From Nitrospinota bacterium (lineage in GTDB: Bacteria; JAUXIQ01): a stretch of DNA of 7,806 nt. Below the pieces are notes generated by a model. That model worked only from the letters and a program-made list of their open reading frames with translations. It ran no database searches and was not told the origin of the DNA. The stretch is from assembly GCA_030620925.1 (NCBI GenBank), contig JAUXIQ010000079.1:1-7806 (forward strand), given 5' to 3'. Made by a program: the position numbers and the translations under genes. Below are positions 1 through 7,170 of the stretch, piece by piece (the stretch's first letter is position 1; each line of letters opens with the position of its first letter).

Positions 1-16
1 GAGCGGAAGAGGAAGA

Positions 17-658
17 ATGGAAGATACCACCATAACTGCGAACATGGTTAAAGAATTGAGAGAAAAAACCGGGGCGGGAATAATGGACTGCAAGGAAGCC
101 CTCAAAGCCTCTTCAGGAGACGTGGAAAAGGCCATCGAGTACCTGCGTAAAAAAGGTCAGATCAAGGCCGCCAAGAAAGAAGGGCGGGCAACCGGTGAGG
201 GGCTGGTGGGTTCATATATTCACGCCGGCGGGAAGATAGGGACGCTGGTCGAAGTCTGCTGCGAGACCGACTTCGTGGGCAAAACCGACGAATTCGGACA
301 ACTGGTGAAGGATTTGGCCATGCAGATAGCGGCTACCGATCCCGACTACCTTTCACCCGAAGACGTTCCCCCTGAAGTTGTGGAGAAAGAGAAAGACATT
401 TACAGGGCCGAAGCCCTGGAGGCCGGCAGGCCGGAGAAAGTGCTCGATAATATAGCCGAAGGCAAGATGAAGAAGTTTTACCAGGAACGATGCCTCCTGG
501 AGCAGCCTTTCATAAAAGATTCCGACGTCACCATCGGAGAGGTTCTGAAAGGCCATATCACCAAGTTCGGTGAGAACATCACCATCAGGAGGTTTTCACG
601 ATACCGGGTTGGGGAAGAGGTTGACAACCAGCCTCCCGACAAGCCCGAAGAGAGTTGA
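17..658 (+). CDS. tsf: Translation elongation factor Ts (EF-Ts), short form
   Basis: EF-Ts is the cytosolic guanine-nucleotide exchange factor that releases GDP from EF-Tu so that EF-Tu can reload with GTP and aminoacyl-tRNA. The 213-residue protein begins with the UBA-like N-terminal domain (about residues 6-50), containing the family pattern LREKTGAGIMDCKEAL. The EF-Tu-contacting TDFV motif follows at 84-87 within CCETDFVGKTDEF. It is shorter than the roughly 280-residue E. coli protein and matches the short form seen in several other lineages. The C-terminal tail after about residue 197 is acidic and proline-containing and probably disordered. The ATG at 17 follows a purine-rich stretch (AGAGGAAG, 8-15) that can act as a close-spaced ribosome binding site. 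rpsB, the usual upstream partner, would lie outside the window. The gap to pyrH is 10 bp, implying co-transcription. Confidence 0.97.
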   Translation: MEDTTITANMVKELREKTGAGIMDCKEALKASSGDVEKAIEYLRKKGQIKAAKKEGRATGEGLVGSYIHAGGKIGTLVEVCCETDFVGKTDEFGQLVKDLAMQIAATDPDYLSPEDVPPEVVEKEKDIYRAEALEAGRPEKVLDNIAEGKMKKFYQERCLLEQPFIKDSDVTIGEVLKGHITKFGENITIRRFSRYRVGEEVDNQPPDKPEES

Positions 659-668
659 GTTCTGAAGA

Positions 669-1391
669 ATGCCCGGGTTGAAGTACGATAGAGTCCTCCT
701 CAAGCTTTCAGGAGAGGTTTTCCTGGGAGATAAGGATTACGGCGTAGACCTCCCCGCGATCAGAGAGTTCGCTGCGGAGATACAAGAGGTCTATCTAATG
801 GGGGGATGCCAGATAGCGGTGGTCATCGGGGGAGGGAACATAATCCGCGGTGAGATAGCCAGCAGGGACGGCATGGAACGCGCCTCCTCGGATTTTATGG
901 GGATGCTGGCAACGGTCATAAACGGATTGGCCCTCCAGGACGCTCTGGAAAAGCTCGACGTGGAAACCAGGCTGCAGACGGCTATAGAGATGCGCGACCT
1001 GGCGGAACCCTACATCAGGCGCAGGGCCATCAGGCACCTGGAGAAAGGACGGGTTGTAATCCTGGGGGCGGGAACCGGAAGCCCCTATTTCTCCACCGAT
1101 ACTGCGGCGTCCTTGAGGGCTTTGGAGATAGGGGCGGATGTTATTCTCAAAGCCACCAAAGTGGAAGGCGTATTCGAATCGGACCCCATGGTGAACAAGG
1201 AAGCCAAGCTGTTCTCCAATCTGACCTATATAGATTTCCTTCAGAAGGGACTCAAAGTTATGGATGCCACCGCCATATCCATGTGTATGGACCACGGTCT
1301 GCCCATAATAGTGTTCAACATCATGGAGAATGGAAACCTTAAAAGAGTTATGATGGGCGAGGAATTAGGTACCACAGTCAGGGGTGCGTGA
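669..1391 (+). CDS. pyrH: UMP kinase (uridylate kinase)
   Basis: Bacterial PyrH is a hexameric amino-acid-kinase-fold enzyme that phosphorylates UMP to UDP with ATP, supplying all pyrimidine nucleotides. It is unrelated to eukaryotic UMP/CMP kinases. The 240-residue length is normal. Visible motifs are KLSGE (12-16, phosphate-binding lysine), GGGN (54-57), D-x-MGMLAT-x-x-N (75-84) and [13 protein letters not shown] (135-147), the nucleotide-binding segment, where many homologues read [26 protein letters not shown] (161-173) is the equivalent of the family KATKVDGVYDxDP stretch. The start at 669 has only a weak GAAGA ribosome binding site, and translation may be coupled to tsf, which ends 10 bp upstream. 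Its stop codon at 1389-1391 lies 2 bp before the preferred frr start, so the two are probably translationally coupled. Confidence 0.97.
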   Translation: MPGLKYDRVLLKLSGEVFLGDKDYGVDLPAIREFAAEIQEVYLMGGCQIAVVIGGGNIIRGEIASRDGMERASSDFMGMLATVINGLALQDALEKLDVETRLQTAIEMRDLAEPYIRRRAIRHLEKGRVVILGAGTGSPYFSTDTAASLRALEIGADVILKATKVEGVFESDPMVNKEAKLFSNLTYIDFLQKGLKVMDATAISMCMDHGLPIIVFNIMENGNLKRVMMGEELGTTVRGA

Positions 1392-1393
1392 AG

Positions 1394-1951
1394 ATGGTTG
1401 ATAAAATTTATAAAGACGTTGACGGCAAGATGAAAAAATCCATTGAACACCTTAAGAAGGACCTCAACAGCATCCGCACCGGAAGAGCTTCAGTTTCCCT
1501 ACTGGAAGGTATAAACGTGGATTATTACGGAGAACCGACCCCCCTCAATCAGATGGCCACCATCTCTGTGCCGGAAAGCAGACTGCTCACTATCCAACCC
1601 TGGGACCCCACCCTCCTTGAAAAGGTGGAGAAAGCCATCCTCCAGTCCGACCTGGGTCTCACCCCTTCCAACGACGGCAAGATAATAAGGGTGAGCATCC
1701 CCATGCTCACCGAAGAGCGCAGGGAACAACTGGTGAAACTGGTCAAGAAGATAGCCGAGGAATCCAAAGTTGCCGTGCGCAACATCCGCAGAGAGGGGAA
1801 CGAGAGCCTCAAGGCCATGGAAAAGAGCAAGGATATCAGCCAGGACGATTATCATAAGGCCATGGACCGCGTCCAGAAGATAACCGATGGTTTCGTTACC
1901 GATGTGGATGAAATCATCAACGGCAAAGAACAGGAGATAATGGAGGGGTAA
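1394..1951 (+). CDS. frr: Ribosome recycling factor
   Basis: With EF-G, this cytosolic factor splits the post-termination ribosome so subunits, mRNA and tRNA can be reused. From the ATG at 1394 the product has 185 residues, the same length as E. coli Frr. Family landmarks are IRTGRAS (27-33) at the first domain boundary, EYYG/DYYGEPTP-type sequence (43-50) in the small domain, and TEERR (106-110) and VRNIRR (128-133) in the long helices of the three-helix bundle. An upstream GTG at 1388 in the same frame would overlap the pyrH stop and give 187 residues. I prefer ATG 1394 because the GGGG at 1381-1384 is then at a workable 9-base spacing and the N-terminus aligns with E. coli. The position directly after pyrH is the usual one. 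Confidence 0.96.
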   Translation: MVDKIYKDVDGKMKKSIEHLKKDLNSIRTGRASVSLLEGINVDYYGEPTPLNQMATISVPESRLLTIQPWDPTLLEKVEKAILQSDLGLTPSNDGKIIRVSIPMLTEERREQLVKLVKKIAEESKVAVRNIRREGNESLKAMEKSKDISQDDYHKAMDRVQKITDGFVTDVDEIINGKEQEIMEG

Positions 1952-1984
1952 CGATCGGCCCGCTGCGTGCACCCCTTTAGCGAT

Positions 1985-1993
1985 GGTGAGGGG
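1985..1993 (+). promoter_or_regulatory. Ribosome binding site deciding the TTG start of uppS
   Basis: GGTGAGGGG (core GAGGGG at 1988-1993) lies 8 bases before the TTG at 2002. The next in-frame ATG (2035) is preceded by an A-rich stretch with no Shine-Dalgarno match, so the TTG is the more likely start. Confidence 0.7.
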
Positions 1994-2001
1994 ATTCATT
2001 C

Positions 2002-2763
2002 TTGTTAGATGAAAAGTTATTGAAAAAAATCGATATGCAGCGGTTGCCCGTCCACGTGGCTATCATCATGGACGGCAACGGCAGGTGGGCCAAAAAAAGG
2101 CACCTGCCCAGAATAGAAGGGCACAGGGCGGGGGTGAAGTCGGTCGATGACATGGTCACCACCGCCAGAAAGCTGGGAGTAAAGGCGCTCACCCTTTACG
2201 CCCTCTCCACTGAAAACCTCAGCAGGCCCAAAGACGAAGTGCGCGGGCTCATGAAGCTCCTCCAGGAATACCTCATCAAAGAACTCCTCAGGCTCTGCCG
2301 GGAAAATATCAGGCTGGAAACCATAGGCGAAGTCGAACAGCTCACCCCTGTGGTGAGAGAAGCCTTGAAAAAGGTCAAAGAGGAGACCGCCGGTAACTCC
2401 GCCATGGTTCTTATTCTTGCGCTTAATTACGGGGCCAGGGCGGAGATAGTGGAAGCGGTTACCAAAATGGTTAGGCAAGTCCAGAATGGGGGACTCCGGG
2501 AGGAAGATATAGACGAGAGTAGTTTTTCCCGTTTCCTGCATACCTCCAACCTGCCGGAACCCGATCTCCTCATCCGCACCAGCGGGGAGAAGAGGGTAAG
2601 TAATTTCCTGCTCTGGCAGATGGCCTACACCGAGCTCTACTTCACCGACACTCTGTGGCCGGACTTCAGAGGCGACGACTTGCTAAGGGCCATTATAGAA
2701 TTCCAGGGAAGGGACCGCAGGTTCGGCCTTACCGAGGAACAGGCTTTCTCCCTCAAGAGGTAA
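2002..2763 (+). CDS. uppS: Undecaprenyl diphosphate synthase (cis-prenyltransferase)
   Basis: UppS condenses eight isopentenyl diphosphates onto farnesyl diphosphate in cis configuration. The product is the C55 lipid carrier precursor used for peptidoglycan and other surface glycans; the enzyme is soluble and membrane-associated. The 253-residue protein shows MDGNGRWA (23-30) with catalytic Asp24, HRAG (41-44), LSTEN (68-72), LNYGARAEI (141-149), and the C-terminal IRTSGEKRVSNFLLWQ and AYTELYFTDTLWPDF blocks (191-222) that bind the allylic and homoallylic diphosphates. These match E. coli UppS closely. Translation begins at TTG 2002, supported by the ribosome binding site at 1985-1993. An alternative ATG at 2035 would still keep the catalytic motif. 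The gene precedes cdsA by 8 bp and shares the isoprenoid route with dxr downstream. Confidence 0.96.
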   Translation: MLDEKLLKKIDMQRLPVHVAIIMDGNGRWAKKRHLPRIEGHRAGVKSVDDMVTTARKLGVKALTLYALSTENLSRPKDEVRGLMKLLQEYLIKELLRLCRENIRLETIGEVEQLTPVVREALKKVKEETAGNSAMVLILALNYGARAEIVEAVTKMVRQVQNGGLREEDIDESSFSRFLHTSNLPEPDLLIRTSGEKRVSNFLLWQMAYTELYFTDTLWPDFRGDDLLRAIIEFQGRDRRFGLTEEQAFSLKR

Positions 2764-2771
2764 TATCCGCT

Positions 2772-3575
2772 TTGAAACGCATACTGGGAGCCCTTCTTTT
2801 CGCCCCCATCGCTATTCTGCTGGTATATTTCAGCACCCCCCTCATCTTTTTCATAGCCGTCAGCGTCGTGGTCGGCATCTGTATGCTGGAATTTTACCAC
2901 CTGATGGAAGTGCGGGGGACACCGGTGCGCAGGTATGCGGGCGTTTTCCAGGGGTTCCTGGTGGTTTTCGCCTTTTACCAGGGGGGGTTGTCCCTCACCG
3001 CATTTATAGTATCCGCGGGAACGATAGGTCTTTTCATGAGTGCTCTGGTGGGGAGGGAAGACCTTTCCAGGGCGTTTGAGAAGACCGCCTATACCCTTGT
3101 GGGAATTTTCTACGTGGGCTGGCTGCTGGCTCACCTGGTTTTGTTGCACCGGATGGATGGGGGCAGGTTTTATATCCTGTTCCTTCTCCTGGTGATCTGG
3201 TTCGGTGATATTGCGGCGTACTACGTGGGGAAAAACTTCGGCCGGCGCAAGCTGGCGTCGGAAATCAGCCCCGCAAAGACCGTCGAAGGAACCGGGGCGG
3301 GGCTTGGAGGCTCCGTGGCGGGTGCTTTCGTGGCGAGATGGCTTTTCCTGGGACAACTTTCCGCAGTAGACGCACTGTTTCTGGGAGTCCTTCTGGGTCT
3401 GCTGGGCCAGTTGGGCGACCTCAGCGAATCGGTGGTAAAAAGGAGCGCAGGGGCCAAGGATTCCGGCAGGCTTATCCCCGGGCACGGGGGCCTGTTAGAC
3501 CGCCTGGACAGCCTGCTTTTTTCCGCTCCCATCCTATATTATTATATGTTAACATGGGTTCAGATAATAAAGTGA
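2772..3575 (+). CDS. cdsA: Phosphatidate cytidylyltransferase (CDP-diacylglycerol synthase)
   Basis: CdsA is an integral inner-membrane enzyme that makes CDP-diacylglycerol from phosphatidic acid and CTP, the common precursor of bacterial phospholipids. From TTG 2772 it has 267 residues, typical for the family. About seven to eight hydrophobic segments are visible, beginning with residues 4-36. The CDP-diglyceride synthetase signature is complete at residues 220-246: S-x-V-K-R, then KDSGRLIPGHGGLLDRLD. A conserved cytosolic block with Asp146 and the sequence SPAKTVEG lies at 146-173. The reading frame is open back to 2655, but that upstream part overlaps uppS and encodes a charged, non-family sequence. 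The TTG at 2772 has AAGAGGT (2755-2761) 10 bases upstream and places the first membrane helix at the N-terminus as expected. PgpA, encoded downstream, acts later in the same lipid pathway. Confidence 0.94.
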   Translation: MKRILGALLFAPIAILLVYFSTPLIFFIAVSVVVGICMLEFYHLMEVRGTPVRRYAGVFQGFLVVFAFYQGGLSLTAFIVSAGTIGLFMSALVGREDLSRAFEKTAYTLVGIFYVGWLLAHLVLLHRMDGGRFYILFLLLVIWFGDIAAYYVGKNFGRRKLASEISPAKTVEGTGAGLGGSVAGAFVARWLFLGQLSAVDALFLGVLLGLLGQLGDLSESVVKRSAGAKDSGRLIPGHGGLLDRLDSLLFSAPILYYYMLTWVQIIK

Positions 3576-3621
3576 TGGGGTATGTTTTCCGTAAGTCGAA
3601 GGTTTCTCACCTCGTATCGCC

Positions 3622-4782
3622 ATGGAAAATAAAAACGTCGCCGTACTGGGTTCCACAGGTTCCATAGGTGTCAACACGCTGGCCGTGATCGGAGAAAATG
3701 CAGACAAATTCCGGGTCACGGCCCTCTCCGCTTATGAGAACGTAGACCTGCTGGAAAAACAGGCCAGGGAATTTCGCCCCCAGGTCGTCGCCATATATCA
3801 GGAAGAGCTCGCCCCCGAACTTAAACGACGGCTCAGGGACACGGAGATGGAAGTGGCCTCGGGCATAGAGGGGATATGCCGCGCCTCCACCCTTCCCCTG
3901 ACGGATACAGTGGTCATGGCCATATCGGGGTCCGAGGGATTGCTGCCCGCCCTGTCCGCCATAAGGGCCGGTAAAGATCTCGCGCTTGCCACCAAAGAAG
4001 TGATGGTGATGGCCGGCGACCTCATAACCAGAGAGGCGGAGAAGAAGGGCCGGATTATTCCCATAGACAGCGAGCACAGCGCCATTTTTCAGTCGATGGC
4101 CGGCGCCGGAAAGGAAGACGTCAAGCGAATCATACTCACCGCATCGGGGGGTCCCTTCTACGACAGCGATGAGGCACAACTGGAGAACGCATCCCTCCAG
4201 GAGGCCCTGAACCACCCCAACTGGGAAATGGGGCGGAAGATAACCATCGACTGCGCCACCCTCATGAACAAGGGGTTGGAGGTGATCGCCGCCCGGTGGC
4301 TGTTCGATGTTGAGGCTGAGAAAATCAAAGTGCTCATCCATCCCCAGAGCATAGTGCACTCGATGGTCGAGTTCGTGGACGGCTCCATCATCGCCCAGTT
4401 GAGCATACCCGACATGCGGCTCCCAATCTCCTACGCGCTTAATTATCCCCGGAGGCTCCCCAACGGGCTCCCCGAGCTCGATCTGGCCGAAGTGGGGACG
4501 CTCACCTTCCAGGAACCCGACGTGGAGAGGTTCCCGTGCCTGAAATACGGCTACGACGCCCTCAACCAGGGCGGCACGATGACCACCGTCCTCAACGCCG
4601 CCAACGAGTCCGCCGTGGAGGCTTTCATCGAGCAAAAGATCAGCTTTAAAAACATACCCCAGGTGATCAGGGAAGTCATGGATAAGCATCAGGTGAAGGA
4701 GATGGAGAGCCTGGAGCAGGTGTTACAAGTTGACAGATGGGCCAGGGAAGAGGCCCACCGCGTGATAGAAACGTGCCGGTAG
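3622..4782 (+). CDS. dxr: 1-deoxy-D-xylulose 5-phosphate reductoisomerase
   Basis: Dxr converts DXP to 2-C-methyl-D-erythritol 4-phosphate with NADPH and a divalent metal, the first committed step of the MEP isoprenoid pathway and the target of fosmidomycin. The 386-residue protein has the NADPH-binding GSTGSIG (10-16), the metal ligands Asp149 and Glu151 in PIDSEHSAIFQ, Glu220 in TLMNKGLE, the SGGPF loop (175-179), and HPQSIVHSMVEF (240-251). The usual ANKE motif reads ATKE (123-126), which keeps the lysine but replaces the asparagine. The residue before ATLMNKG is Cys211, where Ser is common. An in-frame TAA upstream leaves ATG 3622 as the natural start, but no good Shine-Dalgarno precedes it: GAAGG at 3598-3602 is 19 bases away, so initiation may be weak or coupled to cdsA. 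Many genomes place rseP next; here pgpA follows. Confidence 0.97.
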   Translation: MENKNVAVLGSTGSIGVNTLAVIGENADKFRVTALSAYENVDLLEKQAREFRPQVVAIYQEELAPELKRRLRDTEMEVASGIEGICRASTLPLTDTVVMAISGSEGLLPALSAIRAGKDLALATKEVMVMAGDLITREAEKKGRIIPIDSEHSAIFQSMAGAGKEDVKRIILTASGGPFYDSDEAQLENASLQEALNHPNWEMGRKITIDCATLMNKGLEVIAARWLFDVEAEKIKVLIHPQSIVHSMVEFVDGSIIAQLSIPDMRLPISYALNYPRRLPNGLPELDLAEVGTLTFQEPDVERFPCLKYGYDALNQGGTMTTVLNAANESAVEAFIEQKISFKNIPQVIREVMDKHQVKEMESLEQVLQVDRWAREEAHRVIETCR

Positions 4783-4824
4783 CAGTTCTCGATCTTCTTG
4801 GTAAGGGCGGCAGACAATAATCAG

Positions 4825-5265
4825 ATGAACCGTATAGCCAGATTTATCGCAACGGGAGCTTATATCGGGCATCTTTCAAGGGCTCCCGGAACCCTCGGTT
4901 CATTGGAAGGGGTGCTGATAGTTTTGGCGCTTCGGGGAAGGGAACCGGCGATATACGGGGTGGTTCTCGCCGCGGTGATAGCCGTTGGCCTGTGGGCTTC
5001 GGGGGCGGCGGAAAAAGAGTATGGCGTAGTTGATGACCAGCGGATAGTCATCGATGAGATAGCGGGTTTTCTCCTCACCATGTTACTCCTGCAAGTCACC
5101 CTCCAGACCCTGGTGCTCGGTTTTGTCCTGTTCAGGGTCTACGACATCTGGAAACCTGTATCCCGCCTGGAGAAAATTCCCGGAGGGATGGGCATCATGG
5201 CCGATGACCTGGCGGCGGGAGTCATGGCCAACGTGACGTTGAGGGCGATAGCCCTGGTATGGTAA
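4825..5265 (+). CDS. pgpA: Phosphatidylglycerophosphatase A
   Basis: PgpA is a small inner-membrane phosphatase that removes the terminal phosphate from phosphatidylglycerophosphate, giving phosphatidylglycerol. From ATG 4825 it has 146 residues. Family motifs in order are APGTLGS (20-26), RIVIDEIAG (73-81), FRVYDIWKP (103-111) and GGMGIMADDLAAG (120-132). The last two closely parallel the E. coli enzyme and carry the acidic residues thought to bind metal and phosphate. Hydrophobic segments at about 27-37, 43-60 and 82-102 fit a membrane protein. The start is uncertain: an in-frame TTG at 4798 would add nine residues but has no ribosome binding site, whereas ATG 4825 has only a distant AAGGGCGG (4803-4810). 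I chose ATG because the conserved RFIATG-like start of the domain begins right after it. CdsA, encoded upstream, supplies the first step of the same branch. Confidence 0.9.
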   Translation: MNRIARFIATGAYIGHLSRAPGTLGSLEGVLIVLALRGREPAIYGVVLAAVIAVGLWASGAAEKEYGVVDDQRIVIDEIAGFLLTMLLLQVTLQTLVLGFVLFRVYDIWKPVSRLEKIPGGMGIMADDLAAGVMANVTLRAIALVW

Positions 5266-5283
5266 GCCCGAGGACGGTCCATC

Positions 5284-5856
5284 ATGGAAAACATTCGCTC
5301 TTTCATCGCCGTTGAAATTCCGGAAACCGTGAAATCGCGCTTGGCCGAGGCCAGAAAAGCCTGCCAGCTACTTGACCCCTACACCAGATGGGTTAGGATA
5401 GAGGGCATACATCTGACCCTCAAGTTCCTGGGAAACATAGAACTCTCACAGGTGGAGCCCGTATCCGACTGCATTCATGAAGCGGTGAAGGGGGTGAAGC
5501 CTTTCACGGTCAAGATCGGGGGGGCAGGAGTTTTCCCCAACCCAAGGTACCCCAGGGTGCTCTGGATAGGCATCACCGAGGGGCTGGAGCAGCTATCCAG
5601 CATCTATGAGGGGCTCGAGGACGGGTTAAAAGGGCTCGGGTTCGAGCCCGAATCGCGGCCGTTCCGCCCTCACCTCACCCTGGGCAGGTTCAGGGACGGC
5701 AGAAAAGCGGGGAGGGCTCTGAAGCAGGAGATGCTCGAGAAGGCGGCGCCCTGGGAAGAGAGCTTCACGGTCGAGGGGGTGAACTTAATACGCAGCCAGC
5801 TCCGCCCTTCCGGGGCCGTTTACACAGTTTTAAAAGAATGCCCGCTTTCGGATTGA
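5284..5856 (+). CDS. thpR: RNA 2',3'-cyclic phosphodiesterase (2H superfamily, LigT/ThpR)
   Basis: ThpR hydrolyses RNA 2',3'-cyclic phosphate ends to 2'-phosphates and, in vitro, can run a reversible 2'-5' ligation, hence the older name 2'-5' RNA ligase. The 190-residue length is standard. The two catalytic H-x-T-x motifs of the 2H fold are HLTL at 43-46 and HLTL at 130-133, and RSFIAVEIP at 5-13 is the usual first strand. The physiological RNA substrate is generally unknown. The ATG at 5284 has GAGG at 5270-5273, 10 bases upstream, and the gene starts 18 bp after pgpA, so the two are probably in one transcript. Close linkage to recA, sometimes with cinA between pgpA and thpR, is seen in other bacteria; no cinA is present here. 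Confidence 0.95.
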   Translation: MENIRSFIAVEIPETVKSRLAEARKACQLLDPYTRWVRIEGIHLTLKFLGNIELSQVEPVSDCIHEAVKGVKPFTVKIGGAGVFPNPRYPRVLWIGITEGLEQLSSIYEGLEDGLKGLGFEPESRPFRPHLTLGRFRDGRKAGRALKQEMLEKAAPWEESFTVEGVNLIRSQLRPSGAVYTVLKECPLSD

Positions 5857-5865
5857 AGGTAACAC

Positions 5866-5893
5866 TATACGAGATGCCGGATACAAGACGCGC
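5866..5893 (+). repeat. Degenerate 7-nt-phased repeat tract, first of two upstream of recA
   Basis: Four consecutive heptamers are in phase: TATACGA, GATGCCG, GATACAA, GACGCGC (consensus about GATACGN). They begin 10 bp after the thpR stop. No function is established. The phasing is visible by eye but the units are degenerate. Confidence 0.4.
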
Positions 5894-5958
5894 ACAGCTG
5901 GAGGGACCACGATTTTTAAGAGCGGGGGGCGAATCCCTTCTCATTATTATATGGATTT

Positions 5959-5986
5959 TTGAGCTGATTCATCTATCATGTATCAT
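5959..5986 (+). promoter_or_regulatory. Possible sigma70-type promoter for recA
   Basis: TTGAGC (5959-5964) and TATCAT (5981-5986) are separated by 16 bases, a plausible -35/-10 pair that would start transcription near 5993, inside the repeat tract and palindrome. The region is AT-rich (5940-5960). I see neither a GAAC-N4-GTTC nor a CTGT-N8-ACAG LexA-type box nearby. This is an inference from hexamer match only. Confidence 0.3.
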
Positions 5987-6015
5987 GCGTTATGCATCGT
6001 GCATGATGCATCAAG
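5974..6015 (+). repeat. 7-nt-phased degenerate tandem repeat in the recA leader
   Basis: Six heptamers run in phase: TATCATG, TATCATG, CGTTATG, CATCGTG, CATGATG, CATCAAG. The first two are identical and the consensus is about YATCATG. The tract ends 4 bases before the recA Shine-Dalgarno. It could be a dispersed intergenic repeat element, a multi-site operator, or a structured leader; the sequence does not decide. Confidence 0.55.
5992..6011. repeat. Near-perfect 20-bp palindrome upstream of recA
   Basis: ATGCATC (5992-5998) and GATGCAT (6005-6011) are perfect inverted repeats flanking GTGCAT, whose core TGCA is itself palindromic. Only one symmetric base pair breaks the dyad, and it would be a G-U wobble in RNA. 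It lies 8 bases upstream of the recA ribosome binding site, so it could be a protein-binding dyad or an RNA hairpin affecting recA translation. Confidence 0.5.
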
Positions 6016-6019
6016 AACC

Positions 6020-6026
6020 AAGGAGG
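6020..6026 (+). promoter_or_regulatory. Strong Shine-Dalgarno of recA
   Basis: AAGGAGG is a full anti-16S match, 5 bases before the recA ATG at 6032. It is the strongest ribosome binding site in the window and fixes this start. Confidence 0.9.
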
Positions 6027-6031
6027 CGTAA

Positions 6032-7078
6032 ATGGCAGGAAACGGCAGCAAAGATAAGGCTCTTGAGGCTGCGTTCTCGCAGATAGAGCGTCAATTCGGC
6101 AAGGGGGCCATAATGAAGCTCGGCGAGAGCGAAGCGCCCGTGGACGTCCCCTGCATCCCCACCGGCGCTATTTCACTCGACGCCGCCCTGGGCGTGGGCG
6201 GTATCCCCAGGGGAAGAGTCATAGAAGTTTACGGGCCGGAGGCATCAGGGAAGACGACCCTCACCCTGCACATCATCGCGGAGGCACAGAAGCAGGGCGG
6301 CGTTGCCGCCTTCATAGACGCAGAGCACGCCATGGACCCGTTCTACGTCGGCAAAGTGGGGGTCAACACCGATGAGCTGCTCATCTCACAGCCGGATACC
6401 GGCGAGCAGGCCCTGGAGATAACCGAAGTCCTGGTGCGCAGCGGCGCCGTGGACGTCATCGTCATCGATTCCGTGGCCGCACTGGTGCCCAAGGCGGAAA
6501 TCGACGGCGAAATGGGTGACGCCCACGTGGGCCTGCAGGCCCGCCTCATGTCTCAGGCGCTGCGCAAGCTGACGGCTATCATCAGCAAGTCCCACACCTC
6601 GGTGATCTTCATTAACCAGATACGCCATAAGATAGGAGTGATGTTCGGCAGCCCGGAGACCACCACCGGGGGAATGGCCCTCAAATTCTACGCCTCGGTC
6701 AGACTGGATATCAGGCGGATCGCCAGCATAAAGGACGGAGACGAAGTGGTGGGCAACAGGGCCAGGGTCAAGGTGGTCAAAAACAAGATCGCACCACCTT
6801 TCAAAGAAGCGGAGTTCGACATAATGTTCGGCCATGGAGTATCCAGGGAAGGAGACCTCCTCGACCTGGCCGCTGATAAAGGAATAGTGAGCAAGAGCGG
6901 TGCGTGGTATTCCTACCAGAGCGAGCGCATAGGCCAGGGCCGGGAAAACGCCAAAAAATTCCTCAAAGACAACACCGATGTGGCCGCTGAAATAGAAGCT
7001 GAAGTGAGAGAGGCGCTGGGGTTGACTAAAACCGCAGAGGCAACCACTGAAGAAGAGGAACCGGTGAAAGACGAATAA
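6032..7078 (+). CDS. recA: Recombinase RecA
   Basis: RecA forms ATP-dependent filaments on single-stranded DNA for homologous recombination and stimulates LexA and UmuD self-cleavage in the SOS response. The 348-residue protein is full length. It has Walker A GPEASGKT (68-75), catalytic Glu98 in DAEHA, Walker B VIVIDS (142-147), loop L1 in the [20 protein letters not shown] region (156-175), and loop L2 from [12 protein letters not shown] through ETTTGG (195-214). An acidic C-terminal tail (about 336-348), which modulates activity in known RecAs, is present. Position 215, in the usual GG-[N/R/K]-ALKF context, is methionine. The gene follows a 175-bp intergenic region with its own possible promoter, so it is likely expressed separately from thpR. 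The usual downstream recX is missing. A convergent tRNA gene begins 4 bp after the stop, and no recA terminator is visible. Confidence 0.98.
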   Translation: MAGNGSKDKALEAAFSQIERQFGKGAIMKLGESEAPVDVPCIPTGAISLDAALGVGGIPRGRVIEVYGPEASGKTTLTLHIIAEAQKQGGVAAFIDAEHAMDPFYVGKVGVNTDELLISQPDTGEQALEITEVLVRSGAVDVIVIDSVAALVPKAEIDGEMGDAHVGLQARLMSQALRKLTAIISKSHTSVIFINQIRHKIGVMFGSPETTTGGMALKFYASVRLDIRRIASIKDGDEVVGNRARVKVVKNKIAPPFKEAEFDIMFGHGVSREGDLLDLAADKGIVSKSGAWYSYQSERIGQGRENAKKFLKDNTDVAAEIEAEVREALGLTKTAEATTEEEEPVKDE

Positions 7079-7082
7079 AAAA

Positions 7083-7158
<76 letters not shown>

Positions 7159-7170
7159 ACTCGGTTCATT

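Noticed and set aside
2655-2771. N-terminal extension of CdsA from ATG 2655
   Set aside because: It lies wholly within the conserved uppS C-terminus, encodes basic non-hydrophobic residues, and lacks family similarity. TTG 2772 has a ribosome binding site.
2637-3485. 282-codon open frame on the minus strand opposite cdsA
   Set aside because: It is antisense to the full CdsA signature and membrane segments, and its translation is low-complexity and unlike any protein family.
3607-4689. 360-codon open frame on the minus strand opposite dxr
   Set aside because: It is an antisense shadow of a strongly conserved gene in GC-rich sequence. The translation is His/Gly-rich and matches no family, and Dxr motifs on the plus strand are complete.
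5974-6015. CRISPR array
   Set aside because: The units are 7 nt, degenerate and have no spacers; no cas genes are nearby.
5838-6086. 82-codon plus-strand frame bridging thpR and recA
   Set aside because: It overlaps the end of thpR and the start of recA, covers the repeat tracts, has no ribosome binding site and gives an incoherent translation.
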